From: Methylobacterium sp. W2
GTDB lineage: Bacteria; Pseudomonadota; Alphaproteobacteria; Rhizobiales; Beijerinckiaceae
Assembly: GCF_020662345.1 (NCBI RefSeq)
Contig: NZ_VMOA01000020.1
Location: 25,703-89,702 of the forward strand
Length of the DNA stretch: 64,000 bases
Direction of reading: 5' to 3'
Shown piece after piece: positions 24,465-33,597 of the stretch. The position numbers were made by a program, and so were the translations under genes. Within the stretch, counting starts at the first letter, position 1, and each line of letters begins with the position of its first letter. The notes beneath the pieces were generated by a model that saw only the letters and a program-made list of their open reading frames with translations, did no database searches and had not been told where the DNA came from.

Positions 24465-25112
24465 CTAGGGCCGCAGGAACCGCCCGACCAGCAGCCGCGC
24501 CAGGTCGCGCGGCGGTTCGGGGGTGAGGACGGCGAGCTTGTTGGAGGTGGAGAGGGAGGCGAGCCCGTGAAGGCCGGCCCAGAGAGTCGCCACCGCCTGT
24601 CGTCTCTCGCTCACATCCGGGATCATGGGTTCGAGCACCCCGTCGACGAGGTCGGTGGCGTGGGCGAGGGCGGCGGCGTACCAGTCGGGAAAGGCCGAAT
24701 CCGGCGCCAGGGAACGCTCGAAGACGAGACTCCAGACACGAGGGTCCGAGGCCACGAATGCGAGATAGGCATCGGCCAGCGCGAGGGCGTTGTCGCGCGG
24801 GTCGGCATCGGGACGGATCGCGCCGGTGAGCGCCGCGTGCAGGCGCTCCAGGGTACGGGCGTTGACCCGCATCACCACCGCGTCGAGATCGCCGACGCCG
24901 TTATAGATCGAGTTCGGGGCGTAGCCGATCATCGAGGCGAGCCGACGCATGCCGAGGCCGCGCAGGCCCTCCATGCGCACCAGTCCCTCCGCCGCCTTGG
25001 TCACCAGGGCGGCGAATTCCTCGCGATTATGCTCGCCCCGCGGACCGGTCCCGCGCCGTGCCGGTTTGGTTGCCTTGGCCACTCTGTCCCGCCCTCGCGT
25101 GCCGTCCGGCAC
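24465..25112 (-). CDS. TetR/AcrR family transcriptional regulator
   Basis: A 215-residue repressor-type regulator. The HTH is at about 30-80 (REEFAALVTKAAEGLVRMEGLRGLGMRRLASMIGYAPNSIYNGVGDLDAVV), with a ligand-binding C-terminal domain (TetR_C-like LAFVASDPRVWSLVFERSL, AVATLWAGLHGLASLSTSNKL). It is divergent from the LplT-Aas fusion gene, and two palindromes TTGCACGAC/GTC... lie between them, so it most likely represses that gene and itself. The inducer may be a fatty acyl or lysophospholipid molecule (inference). A GTG at 25082 is an alternative start. Confidence 0.9.
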   Translation of the reverse strand: MPDGTRGRDRVAKATKPARRGTGPRGEHNREEFAALVTKAAEGLVRMEGLRGLGMRRLASMIGYAPNSIYNGVGDLDAVVMRVNARTLERLHAALTGAIRPDADPRDNALALADAYLAFVASDPRVWSLVFERSLAPDSAFPDWYAAALAHATDLVDGVLEPMIPDVSERRQAVATLWAGLHGLASLSTSNKLAVLTPEPPRDLARLLVGRFLRP

Positions 25113-25128
25113 GCCACCACCGCATAGA

Positions 25129-25143
25129 TTGCACGACGTGCAA
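25129..25143. promoter_or_regulatory. TetR-family operator candidate 1
   Basis: TTGCACGACGTGCAA is a perfect 6+3+6 inverted repeat 17 bases upstream of the TetR gene start. Confidence 0.7.
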
Positions 25144-25178
25144 AATCAATATTGCCGGCACCTCGGCCAGCGGCTAAT

Positions 25179-25193
25179 TTGCACGTCGTTCAA
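25179..25193. promoter_or_regulatory. TetR-family operator candidate 2
   Basis: TTGCACGTCGTTCAA is the reverse complement of candidate 1 with one mismatch. It is centred 50 bases away, close to five helical turns, on the side of the LplT-Aas gene. Confidence 0.65.
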
Positions 25194-25265
25194 AAATCTC
25201 GGCCGTGCCGGATTTGACGGTTCGTTACAGGGTGGGCAGTCATGGTCCGCCCCGAGGAGACCCTG

Positions 25266-28200
25266 ATGTTCCGTACCTTGATGACGACCCGCCGGTTCGC
25301 GCCCCTGTTCTGGTGCCAATTCTTCTCGGCCTTCAACGACAATTTCCTGAAGAACGCTTTGGTCTTCCTAATCCTGTTCAAGGTCGCGGGCGCCGGGGGA
25401 GAGGCCGCCCATCCGGGCATCCTGGTGACGCTGGCCGGTGCCGTCTTCATCGGCCCGTTCTTTATCCTGTCGGGTCTCGGAGGCGAGCTCGCCGACCGCT
25501 ACGACAAGGCGCTCATCGCCAAGCGCCTGAAATTCGCGGAGATCTTCGCCGCCGCCGCCGCCGCGATCGGCTTTTTCCTCCACTCGGTGCCAGTCCTGTT
25601 CGTGGCGCTCGGCCTGTTCGGCACGGTGGCGGCCCTGTTCGGCCCGATCAAGTACGGCATCCTGCCCGACCACCTGAAGCGCAACGAACTCACCGCCGGT
25701 AATGCCCTGGTCGAGGCCGCGACCTTCCTGGCCATCCTGCTCGGCACTATCGTGGCGGGGTTCGCCAGCGCGCTCGGTGGCGATGCCCTGGCCTTCAGCG
25801 CCCTGATCATGGTGTTCGCGATCCTGTGCTGGCTCTCGGCCCGGCAGATCCCCTCCACCGGCGAGGCGGCGCCGACGCTCAGGATCGATCCCAACGTCGC
25901 CCGCTCCACCGTGGCCCTGCTGCGCGACCTCTACGCCGATACCCGGCTGTGGCGCGGCTCGCTCATCGTCAGCTGGTTCTGGCTGGTGGGCGCGGTGGTG
26001 CTCGCCCTGCTGCCGGTGCTGGTGCGCGAGAGCCTGAACGGCTCGGAGACCGTGGTCACCCTGCTGCTCGCGATCTTCTCGGTGGGCATCGCCGTCGGCT
26101 CGGCCCTGGCCTCATGGCTCGCCAGCGGACGCATCGTCCTGTTGCCGACGCCGATCGGCGCCCTGTTCATGGGCCTGTTTGCCCTCGATCTGGCCTGGAC
26201 CGTCGCGCACCTGCCGCCGGTATCCGGCGAGGTGATGGGCGCCGGCGCCTTCCTCTCCACCGGGACGGGCCTGCGCGTGGCGGCCGCCTTCGCCGGCCTC
26301 GCCATCGCCGGCGGCCTCTACATCGTCCCGTCCTTCGCCGCCGTGCAGGCCTGGACCGACAAGGACAAGCGCGCCCGCGTCATCGGCGCCGTCAACGTGC
26401 TCACCGCCGCCTTCATGGTCACCGGGGCGCTGGGGCTCGCCGCCCTGCAGGGGGCGGGCTGGTCCATGGCCTCTCTCCTCACCCTCATCGGCGTCGGCAA
26501 CCTCGCCGCCGGCGTCATCGTGCTGAAGGTGATGCCGACGAGCGCCTTCCGCGACTTCCTCTCGATCCTGTTCCGCGCCTTCTACCGCCTCGAGGTCCGC
26601 GGCCTGGAGAACGTGGAGAAGGCCGGCCCCAACGCCATCATCGCCCTCAACCACGTCTCGTTCCTCGATGCGCCGCTGGCCCTCTCGCTCCTCGACAAAG
26701 AGCCGGTCTTCGCCGTCGACCACGGCATCGCCCAGCGCTGGTGGGTGAAGCCGTTCCTCCGCGTCACCAAGGCGATGCCCCTGGACCCGACCCGGCCGCT
26801 GGCCACCCGCACGCTCATCAACGCGGTGAAGAGCGGCGAGACGCTGATCATCTTCCCCGAGGGGCGCCTCACCGTCACGGGCAGCCTGATGAAGGTCTAT
26901 GACGGTGCCGGCCTCATTGCCGACAAGTCCGGCGCCAAGGTGGTGCCGGTGAAGATCGAGGGCCTGGAGAAGACCGCCTTCTCGCGCCTCTCCCGCAACC
27001 AGGTCCGCCGCCGCTGGTGGCCGAAGGTCATCGTCACGGTGATGTCGCCGGTGGCGCTTACCGTCGATCCCGCGCTCAAGGGCAAGAACCGGCGGCGCGC
27101 GGCTGGAGCGGCGCTCTACGACATCATGTCCGATCTCGTCTTCGACACCGCCTTCATCGACCGCAGCGTGATGAGCGCCCTGATCCAGGCCGGGAACGAC
27201 CATGGCTGGCGCCGCACGGCGGTGGAGGACCCGGTCACGGGGACACTCAGCTATTCGCGCCTCGTCATGGGCGCCAACATCCTGGGCCGGAAGCTGATGC
27301 CGCTGGCCGCCGAGGGCAAGGCCATCGGGCTGATGCTGCCCAATGCCAACGGCGCGGCGGTGACGTTCTTCGCCCTGGCGAGCTCCGGGCGGGTTCCGGC
27401 GATGATCAACTTCTCGGCCGGCCCCGCCAACGTCCTCTCGGCCTGCTCGGCGGCGGAGGTCGACACCATCCTCACCTCCCGCGCCTTCATCGAGAAGGGC
27501 CGCCTCGGACCGCTGATCGAGGCGATCCAGGGCAAGGTGAAGCTCGTCTACCTGGAGGACGTGCGCGCCAGCGTCACCACCGGGGACAAGATCCGCGGCT
27601 TCCTCAGCCCCCGCAAGCCCCTCGTGGCGCGGCGTGGCGACGATCCGGCGGCGATCCTGTTCACCTCGGGTTCGGAGGGCACGCCCAAGGGCGTGGTGCT
27701 CGCCCATCGCTGCATGCTCGCCAACACCGCCCAGGTCGCCGCCCGTATCGATTTCGGGCCGACCGACAAGGTGTTCAACGTCCTGCCCGTGTTCCACGCC
27801 TTCGGCCTGACGGCGGGCCTGATCCTGCCCCTCGTCTCCGGCGTGCCGGTCTACCTCTATCCCTCGCCGCTGCATTACCGGATCGTGCCGGAACTGATCT
27901 ACGGTTCGAATGCCACCGTCCTGTTCGGCACCGACACCTTCCTCGCCGGCTACGCCAAGACGGCCCATTCCTACGATCTGCGCTCGCTCCGTTACGTGGT
28001 GGCCGGTGCGGAAGCGGTGAAGCAGGCGACCCGCAAGACCTGGAGCGAGAAGTTCGGCCTGCGCATCCTCGAGGGCTACGGCGTGACCGAATGCGGGCCG
28101 GTGGTCGCCCTTAACACCCCGATGTTCAACCGCTTCGGCACGGTGGGCCGGCTCCTGCCGGGCATCGCGTTCCGCCTCGAACCGGTCCCCGGCATCGAGG

Positions 28201-28691
28201 AGGGCGGCCGCCTCTCGGTGAAGGGGCCGAACGTGATGCTCGGCTACCTCCGGGCCGAAAAGCCCGGTGTGCTCGAGGCGCCGCCGGAGGGCTGGCACGA
28301 TACCGGCGACATCGTCGCCATCGACGCGGAGGGCTTCGTCACGATCAAGGGGCGCGCCAAGCGCTTCGCCAAGATCGCCGGAGAGATGGTGTCACTCGCT
28401 GGGATCGAGGCCATCGCCGCCGAACTCTGGCCGGATACGCCGAGCGCGGTGGCGGCGGTGCCGGATGCGCGAAAAGGCGAGCGGCTGATCCTGTTCACGG
28501 AGCGCAAGGACGCCACCCGCCCCGCCTACCAGGCCTTCGCCAAGGCCAAGGGCGCCACCGAGATCGCCATCCCGGCCGAAGTGGTGGTCCTCGACAAGCT
28601 GCCGATGCTGGGGACCGGCAAGGTGGATCAGGTCGGCGTGGTCAAGCTGGCGCACGAGCGGGCCGGCGGCGAGTCCACCGCTGCGGCGTAG
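25266..28691 (+). CDS. Fused lysophospholipid transporter-acyltransferase-acyl-ACP synthetase (LplT-Aas)
   Basis: A 1141-residue three-part protein. Residues about 1-400 form an MFS transporter of the LplT type (RFAPLFWCQFFSAFNDNFLKNAL at the start, FGPIKYGILPDHL). About 420-610 is a PlsC acyltransferase with NHVSFLDAP (HX4D) and FPEGR. About 640-1140 is an AMP-binding acyl-ACP synthetase with FTSGSEGTPKG and GYGVTECGPVV, YLRAEKPGVLEAPPEGWHDTGDI. E. coli has LplT and Aas as separate proteins that import lyso-PE and reacylate it. GAGGAGACC precedes ATG 25266, which was chosen over ATG 25242. A TetR regulator is divergent with two operators between. The 3' end overlaps the convergent bioF ORF by 64 bases. 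Confidence 0.93.
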   Translation: MFRTLMTTRRFAPLFWCQFFSAFNDNFLKNALVFLILFKVAGAGGEAAHPGILVTLAGAVFIGPFFILSGLGGELADRYDKALIAKRLKFAEIFAAAAAAIGFFLHSVPVLFVALGLFGTVAALFGPIKYGILPDHLKRNELTAGNALVEAATFLAILLGTIVAGFASALGGDALAFSALIMVFAILCWLSARQIPSTGEAAPTLRIDPNVARSTVALLRDLYADTRLWRGSLIVSWFWLVGAVVLALLPVLVRESLNGSETVVTLLLAIFSVGIAVGSALASWLASGRIVLLPTPIGALFMGLFALDLAWTVAHLPPVSGEVMGAGAFLSTGTGLRVAAAFAGLAIAGGLYIVPSFAAVQAWTDKDKRARVIGAVNVLTAAFMVTGALGLAALQGAGWSMASLLTLIGVGNLAAGVIVLKVMPTSAFRDFLSILFRAFYRLEVRGLENVEKAGPNAIIALNHVSFLDAPLALSLLDKEPVFAVDHGIAQRWWVKPFLRVTKAMPLDPTRPLATRTLINAVKSGETLIIFPEGRLTVTGSLMKVYDGAGLIADKSGAKVVPVKIEGLEKTAFSRLSRNQVRRRWWPKVIVTVMSPVALTVDPALKGKNRRRAAGAALYDIMSDLVFDTAFIDRSVMSALIQAGNDHGWRRTAVEDPVTGTLSYSRLVMGANILGRKLMPLAAEGKAIGLMLPNANGAAVTFFALASSGRVPAMINFSAGPANVLSACSAAEVDTILTSRAFIEKGRLGPLIEAIQGKVKLVYLEDVRASVTTGDKIRGFLSPRKPLVARRGDDPAAILFTSGSEGTPKGVVLAHRCMLANTAQVAARIDFGPTDKVFNVLPVFHAFGLTAGLILPLVSGVPVYLYPSPLHYRIVPELIYGSNATVLFGTDTFLAGYAKTAHSYDLRSLRYVVAGAEAVKQATRKTWSEKFGLRILEGYGVTECGPVVALNTPMFNRFGTVGRLLPGIAFRLEPVPGIEEGGRLSVKGPNVMLGYLRAEKPGVLEAPPEGWHDTGDIVAIDAEGFVTIKGRAKRFAKIAGEMVSLAGIEAIAAELWPDTPSAVAAVPDARKGERLILFTERKDATRPAYQAFAKAKGATEIAIPAEVVVLDKLPMLGTGKVDQVGVVKLAHERAGGESTAAA

Positions 28692-29863
28692 TTCTGGCGA
28701 ACCCTCTCCCGCAAAGGGGGGAGGGTTCGTGGCCATTGTCCCATCACCGCCTCGGCCAGCCCATCCACCTGCGCCTCCGTATGCGCGGCGGAGAAGGCCA
28801 CACGCAGCCGCGCCGTCCCGGCCGGCACCGTGGGCGGGCGGATGGCGACGACGAGGTAGCCCTGCTCCACCAGGGCCGCCGAAAGGCCCAGAGCGGCGTC
28901 CGCCTCGCCGATGAGGATGGGGACGATGGGGCTCTGTGCCTCGGGGAGGCCGAGTTGCGTGGTGAAGCGGCGGGCCAGGGCCAGGGGCCGGGCGGCGAAA
29001 TCCGGCTCGGCCTCCACGATGTCGAGGGCGGCCAGGGCGGCCGCCGCCGAGGCCGGAGGCAGCCCGGTGGTGTAGACGAAGCTGCGGGCGCGGCTCGTCA
29101 TCAAGTCGACCACCGCGCGGGAGGCGCAGAGATAACCGCCATAGGAGCCGAGCGTCTTCGACAGGGTGCCCATTTCGAGGGGCGCCCGCGCGTCCTTCCC
29201 GATGACGCCGAGGCCGTGGGCGTCGTCCACCAGGGTCCAGGCATCGTGCGCGTCGGCGAGGTTCAGGATGTCGGCGAGGGGCCCCCGGTCGCCGTCCATG
29301 CTGTAGACCCGCTCTGTGAGGATCAGCGCGTGCTGATGGCGGGAGCGGTGCTTGGCCAGAAGCGATTCGAGATCACCGAGATCGTTATGGGCGAACCGCA
29401 GCACCTTCGCGCCGGAGAGCCGTGCGCCCGCCCAGAGGCAGGAATGGCCGAGCGCGTCCACGAGGATCAGGTCGCGTGGGCCGGCGAGCCCGGAGACGAT
29501 GCCAAGATTGGCGAGATAGCCACTGCCGAAGACCAGGGCCGCTTCCGTCCCCTTATGGGCGGCCAGGCGCTCTTCCAGGGCCGCGAGGGGCGGATGGCTG
29601 CCGGTGACGAGGCGGGAAGCACCGGCGCCGGTGCCGTGGCGCGCAGTCGCGGCTTGAGCCGCCGCGATGACGCGCGGATCCTGCGATAGGCCGAGGTAAT
29701 CGTTGCAGGAGAACGAGACGAGGCTGCGCCCGTGTCGCGTCGCCGCCGCCTGAGGGCCGCGCGTGGTAGGGACGAGATGCCGGCGCAGGGAGGTCTCGTC
29801 GAGGCGGGCGAGATGGTCGCGGGCGAACGCTTCGAGGCTGGTAATGCGGTCGAGGTCGGACAT
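28628..29863 (-). CDS. bioF: 8-amino-7-oxononanoate synthase
   Basis: PLP enzyme that condenses pimeloyl-ACP/CoA with alanine in biotin synthesis. Motifs: FSCNDYLGLSQDPRV, TGSHPPLAALEERLAAHKGTEAALVFGSGYLAN, VDDAHGLGVIG and the PLP lysine in TLSKTLGSYGGY (about 235). Homology-like sequence ends at about AEAVMGQWPR. The remaining 30 residues or so (TLPPLRERVRQNYAAAVDSPP...) come from a hairpin-forming intergenic repeat (28698-28729) and from the antisense of the LplT-Aas 3' end. The native stop thus appears lost or displaced. Followed upstream by the membrane-protein gene and then bioA on the other strand. Confidence 0.92.
   Translation of the reverse strand: MSDLDRITSLEAFARDHLARLDETSLRRHLVPTTRGPQAAATRHGRSLVSFSCNDYLGLSQDPRVIAAAQAATARHGTGAGASRLVTGSHPPLAALEERLAAHKGTEAALVFGSGYLANLGIVSGLAGPRDLILVDALGHSCLWAGARLSGAKVLRFAHNDLGDLESLLAKHRSRHQHALILTERVYSMDGDRGPLADILNLADAHDAWTLVDDAHGLGVIGKDARAPLEMGTLSKTLGSYGGYLCASRAVVDLMTSRARSFVYTTGLPPASAAAALAALDIVEAEPDFAARPLALARRFTTQLGLPEAQSPIVPILIGEADAALGLSAALVEQGYLVVAIRPPTVPAGTARLRVAFSAAHTEAQVDGLAEAVMGQWPRTLPPLRERVRQNYAAAVDSPPARSCASLTTPT
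28698..28729. terminator. Hairpin at convergent LplT-Aas/bioF boundary
   Basis: CGAACCCTC at 28698-28706 pairs with GAGGGTTCG at 28721-28729; inner bases extend the stem to 13 pairs around loop GCAAAG. It lies just 3' of the LplT-Aas stop and could end its transcript, but it also lies inside the bioF reading frame. Confidence 0.6.
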
Positions 29864-29913
29864 GGGAGCGGGAAGGAGGCCCGTGCCATTCCGATGTCAA
29901 GCACGCGCGATGG

Positions 29914-31503
29914 TCACTCGCGCGGCCGGCGCCTCTCGATGCGGTAGAGCGCGAAGCGCGCAGATGCCGCCAGGGGCACGAGCAGGCCCGGCATCGGGTT
30001 CGGAGCCGAGGGGCCGACGACGTAGAGATAGTCGAAATCCGCGGTCCAGCTGCGGGTATAGCCCGGCGCGTCCGCGTTGGGCCGGCCCTCGGCGATGTCG
30101 CGCAGGATCACCATCGCCGTCGGGCCGCCATAGGGGACGGCGAGATGACGGTAGCCTTCGATCACCGTCACCGGCTGCTTGCCGATGGAGGTGAACAGCG
30201 TCGGCACGAACGCATCCGCATAGGCGACGGCCAGGGTCACCGCATTGTAGATCGGATAATCGGAGAGGTCGTTGAGGGGCGGGTCCTCGCCGCTGCCGCT
30301 ATGGCCGACGAGGACGCGGGACTTCGGCTTCAGCTGCCCGAAGGAGGTGAGGAGCGCCGCATACTCGCTTCGGTAGATCGCCGCGACGGTGAAGGCGCAG
30401 GCCAGGTTCACCAGGGTCACGCCCAGGACGACCGCCGCCGTGATGCGTTCCCAGACCCGGCTCGGCGGCGACACCACGATGAAGCCCGGCACGATCAGAA
30501 GAGAGGCCACCGTCACCCGCAGGTCGACGAAAGCGGTGTCGAACAGGCGTGTGGGCAGGGCGACGAAGAGACCCGCGAGACTGCCGGCCAGCCAGAAGCC
30601 GGATTGAACGGCGCGGAACGCGCCGCGCGATGCGAGCAGGACGGTGAGTCCGACGAGAGAGACGGTCCCGGCGGCCGAGAGCCACAGGCTGTAGCCGTTC
30701 AAGGTCGCGAAGAGCATCACGAGCTTCCAATGCCCGTTCCAGGCGGTACCGTCCTGGCCGACTGAGCCGCCGGTCGCTCTCATGATCGAGAAGGCGACGA
30801 CCGCCGGCAGGGCAAGGGCCAGGAAGCGCCCCATCGTCGTCGGCAGGCCGGGATTCCGATTTCGGGCACGCCAGAGCTCATGGATGCCGAGGGTGAAGCC
30901 GTAGAGGCCGAGCGCGAACAGGTGGGCGCCGAACAGCAGGGCCACGAAGAGTGTGTGAAGCGCGAGCCGGAGCGGCAAGGCTCGGTCCTGCAGGACGATC
31001 CAGCCGGCGATCCCCCACAGCGCGATGCCGACGGCGAACTGGAAGTTCACGAAGCCCCAGGCGAAGGGAACGCTGTAGAGCACCAGCAACGCGAGGAAGC
31101 CACTCACCTGAAAGCGGCGCTTTACGGCGAGTTCGAGGGCGATGGCCCCGGTGATCGTGAGGATCTGGCTCGCCAGCAGGAACAGCCGGGTCGCGAGTTC
31201 GACGCTCGTGACCCGCGCGATGAGCGGGACGACGAGGTCCATGGCGAGGTTGGGATAGAGCGCCCAGGTCACCCGGTAGAAGGGATGCGCCTCCGGGGTT
31301 CCGTCACGCACGAGGATGTGCATGCGGGCGAGGTGGTTGGGATAATCCACCATCGCCGGGATCGGCATTGTCAGCACCGGAAGCAAGGCGATGACGAACA
31401 GGAGGGCAAACAGCGCAACGGCCAGGGGGGAGGTGCCCCAAGGCCGGCCGGGGACGAGTTCGGGTCTCTCGGCAGGCACAGGGCGGTCCCGAAAAAACGA
31501 CAT
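29914..31503 (-). CDS. GT-C-like multi-span membrane protein
   Basis: A 529-residue inner-membrane protein with about 11-12 hydrophobic helices, beginning after a short cytoplasmic N terminus. The first periplasmic loop has PIPAMVDYPNHLARMHI, resembling the acidic catalytic loop of GT-C glycosyltransferases and related dolichyl-phosphate-sugar-type transferases. The C terminus is a soluble domain of about 130 residues (YPIYNAVTLAVAYADAFVPTLFTSIGKQPV...). ATG 31503 is preceded by GGAGGG on the minus strand; an in-frame start at 31551 is less likely. Donor and acceptor are unknown. It sits between bioF and divergent bioA with no obvious link to biotin. Confidence 0.7.
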   Translation of the reverse strand: MSFFRDRPVPAERPELVPGRPWGTSPLAVALFALLFVIALLPVLTMPIPAMVDYPNHLARMHILVRDGTPEAHPFYRVTWALYPNLAMDLVVPLIARVTSVELATRLFLLASQILTITGAIALELAVKRRFQVSGFLALLVLYSVPFAWGFVNFQFAVGIALWGIAGWIVLQDRALPLRLALHTLFVALLFGAHLFALGLYGFTLGIHELWRARNRNPGLPTTMGRFLALALPAVVAFSIMRATGGSVGQDGTAWNGHWKLVMLFATLNGYSLWLSAAGTVSLVGLTVLLASRGAFRAVQSGFWLAGSLAGLFVALPTRLFDTAFVDLRVTVASLLIVPGFIVVSPPSRVWERITAAVVLGVTLVNLACAFTVAAIYRSEYAALLTSFGQLKPKSRVLVGHSGSGEDPPLNDLSDYPIYNAVTLAVAYADAFVPTLFTSIGKQPVTVIEGYRHLAVPYGGPTAMVILRDIAEGRPNADAPGYTRSWTADFDYLYVVGPSAPNPMPGLLVPLAASARFALYRIERRRPRE

Positions 31504-31627
31504 CCCTCCGGAAGGCCGGTCGATGGCCCGGAGGGCAGGATCGCGGACCATGCCTCCGGCGACTTTAAGATCGGGTTAGAGGCACGCTCCCTTGACCGTT
31601 CAGCCCCGCGCGCTCATCCCCCCGACC

Positions 31628-32911
31628 ATGCCTGCCTCACCTCAGCCCGCGCGTCCGAAACACGCCCTCTGGCGGCCTTATACGCAGATGCGGAATGCGG
31701 TGCCGCCCCTCGAGGCGGTGCGCACCGCGGGCTCGCGGATCGTGCTCGCCGACGGGCGCGAGCTCATCGACGGCATCGCCTCGTGGTGGACGGCGGTCCA
31801 TGGCTACAACCATCCGCATATCCGCGCGGCGGTGGCGGCCCAGCTCGATGCCATGCCCCATGTGATGTTCGGGGGGCTCACCCATGCACCGGCCGAGCGC
31901 CTGGCCTCGCGCCTTGCCACCCTGGCACCGGGCGACCTCGACCACGTGTTCTTCACCGATTCCGGATCGGTGGCGGTGGAGGTGGCCCTCAAGATGGCCG
32001 CGCAGATGTGGCTCAACCGGGGCATCGCCGGACGCAGCCGGTTCCTCGCCTTCCGGGGCGGCTACCATGGCGACACGATGGGGGCGATGTCGGTCTGCGA
32101 CCCGGAGGAGGGCATGCACCGCCACTTCGGCGCCTATTTGCCGGCTCAGCTTTTCTGCGACCTGCCGCGCGATGACGCCACCGCCGACGCCCTCGACCGT
32201 GCCTTGACGGAGCATGCCGATACCCTCGCGGCGATCATCGTCGAGCCCCTGGTCCAGGGGGCCGGAGGCATGGTGATGCATGCCCCCGAGACCCTGGCGC
32301 GGGTGGCGCGGGCGGCGGAGCGGCACGGCCTGCCCCTCATCGCCGACGAGATCTTCACCGGTTTCGGCCGCACCGGCACCCTGTTCGCCTGCGAGAAGGC
32401 CGGGATCGTGCCCGACATCCTCTGTCTGTCGAAAGCGCTCACCGGCGGCACCATGGCGTTGGCCGCGACGATCGCGCGGCGTCCGGTCTTCGACGCCTTC
32501 CTGTCCGAAGACCCGTCGGCGGCGCTGATGCACGGCCCGACCTTCATGGCCAACCCCCTCGCCTGCGCTGCCGCGAATGCCAGTCTCGACCTGTTCGAGA
32601 CCGAGCCGCGTCTCGAACAGGCACGGGCGATCGAGATCCGCTTGGCGGAGGGGCTCTTCAGTCTGCGGGGCCTTGCCGGTATCGCCGACATCCGCGTCCT
32701 CGGCGCCATCGGGGTCGTGCAATTCGAACGCGCACCCGATCTCGCGGCGCTCAAGGCGCGCCTGGTGGAGCAGGGTGTCTGGGTCCGCCCCTTCGGCGAC
32801 ATCATCTATCTGACGCCGGCCCTGACCATCGCGCCGGACGATCTCGACCGTTTGTGCGAAGCCGTGGTCCATGCCGTACGCGCGACGTTGGACGCCGGCG
32901 CGCGGGGGTGA
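31628..32911 (+). CDS. bioA: Adenosylmethionine-8-amino-7-oxononanoate aminotransferase
   Basis: PLP-dependent class III aminotransferase making 7,8-diaminopelargonate with SAM as amino donor. From ATG 31628 it is 427 residues: ALWRPYTQMRNAVPPLEAVRTAGSRIVLADGRELIDGIASWWTAVHGYNHPHI at the start (WRPYTQM is the family signature), then FTDSGSVAVEVALKMAAQ, GGYHGDTMGAMSVCDP and ADEIFTGFGRTGTLFACE. The PLP lysine is in LCLSKALTGG (about 268). An upstream TTG at 31592 is possible. Divergent from the GT-C-like gene. Confidence 0.95.
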   Translation: MPASPQPARPKHALWRPYTQMRNAVPPLEAVRTAGSRIVLADGRELIDGIASWWTAVHGYNHPHIRAAVAAQLDAMPHVMFGGLTHAPAERLASRLATLAPGDLDHVFFTDSGSVAVEVALKMAAQMWLNRGIAGRSRFLAFRGGYHGDTMGAMSVCDPEEGMHRHFGAYLPAQLFCDLPRDDATADALDRALTEHADTLAAIIVEPLVQGAGGMVMHAPETLARVARAAERHGLPLIADEIFTGFGRTGTLFACEKAGIVPDILCLSKALTGGTMALAATIARRPVFDAFLSEDPSAALMHGPTFMANPLACAAANASLDLFETEPRLEQARAIEIRLAEGLFSLRGLAGIADIRVLGAIGVVQFERAPDLAALKARLVEQGVWVRPFGDIIYLTPALTIAPDDLDRLCEAVVHAVRATLDAGARG

Positions 32912-32984
32912 AAATCTGTCCGCCCGTGACCTGCAACCTGAACGGATGTTTATCGTTGGATCAAGTTGGGTCAAACGGTGAAGG

Positions 32985-33383
32985 GTGGGCATCGTGGTGA
33001 ATGAGACGACGCGCTCGGACGACGACAGGCCGGTGATCCTCCTCGTCGAGGATGAAGCCCTGACGATCATGGACCTTGGGGATGTCCTCGAGGATGGCGG
33101 CTATGAGACGGTGCAATGCGCATCCGCGGAGCGGGCGCTGGGCATCCTCCAGGCCCGCACCGATATCTGCGGGTTGATCACGGATGTGGAATTGTCGGGC
33201 AAGGTCAACGGGTTCGATCTCGCCAACGCGGTGTCGGAAGCCCGTCCGACCCTGCCGATCGTCATCGTGTCGGGCCGTGCCGCCCCCGACCCGGAACGTA
33301 TTCCGGCGGGCGCCCGCTTCATTTCCCGTCCCTGCACCGGAGAAGACATCCTTCAGCAGATCCAGAAGCTGATGCCCTGCTGA
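32985..33383 (+). CDS. Single-domain response regulator receiver (CheY-like)
   Basis: A receiver domain without output: VILLVEDEALTIMDLGDVLEDGGY, phosphorylation Asp67 in LITDVELSG, and the T/S switch in IVIVSGRAAPDP. The C-terminal K-P motif is replaced by Arg115-Pro (FISRPCTGEDIL), so the invariant Lys is Arg. Such proteins act as phosphate shuttles or sinks in multi-step relays. No cognate kinase is adjacent. Start is GTG 32985, but GTG 32994 or 32997 would do as well. About 74 bases after bioA. Confidence 0.85.
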   Translation: MGIVVNETTRSDDDRPVILLVEDEALTIMDLGDVLEDGGYETVQCASAERALGILQARTDICGLITDVELSGKVNGFDLANAVSEARPTLPIVIVSGRAAPDPERIPAGARFISRPCTGEDILQQIQKLMPC

Positions 33384-33597
33384 GACGCCGGGCGACAGTT
33401 CCGAGCCGATCGTCGGCCTGATTTCGGCCGGCGAAGAACGTCTCGCCGGCCGTTGGTTTCAGCGCGAATTTGAGCCGACTGTCATCTCAGCTTCACGAGC
33501 TGGACGCCATCTGCACGCAAATGATCCGCCTCCTTCGCCGGAATCTCGATCGGCGGCGTGGGAGCGCGGGCTCCTGCGAGCGTGGAGTCGGGCGGCG

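Noticed and set aside
26112..28298. Minus-strand ORF of 728 codons within LplT-Aas
   Set aside because: Shadow of the plus-strand gene, which carries three recognised domains.
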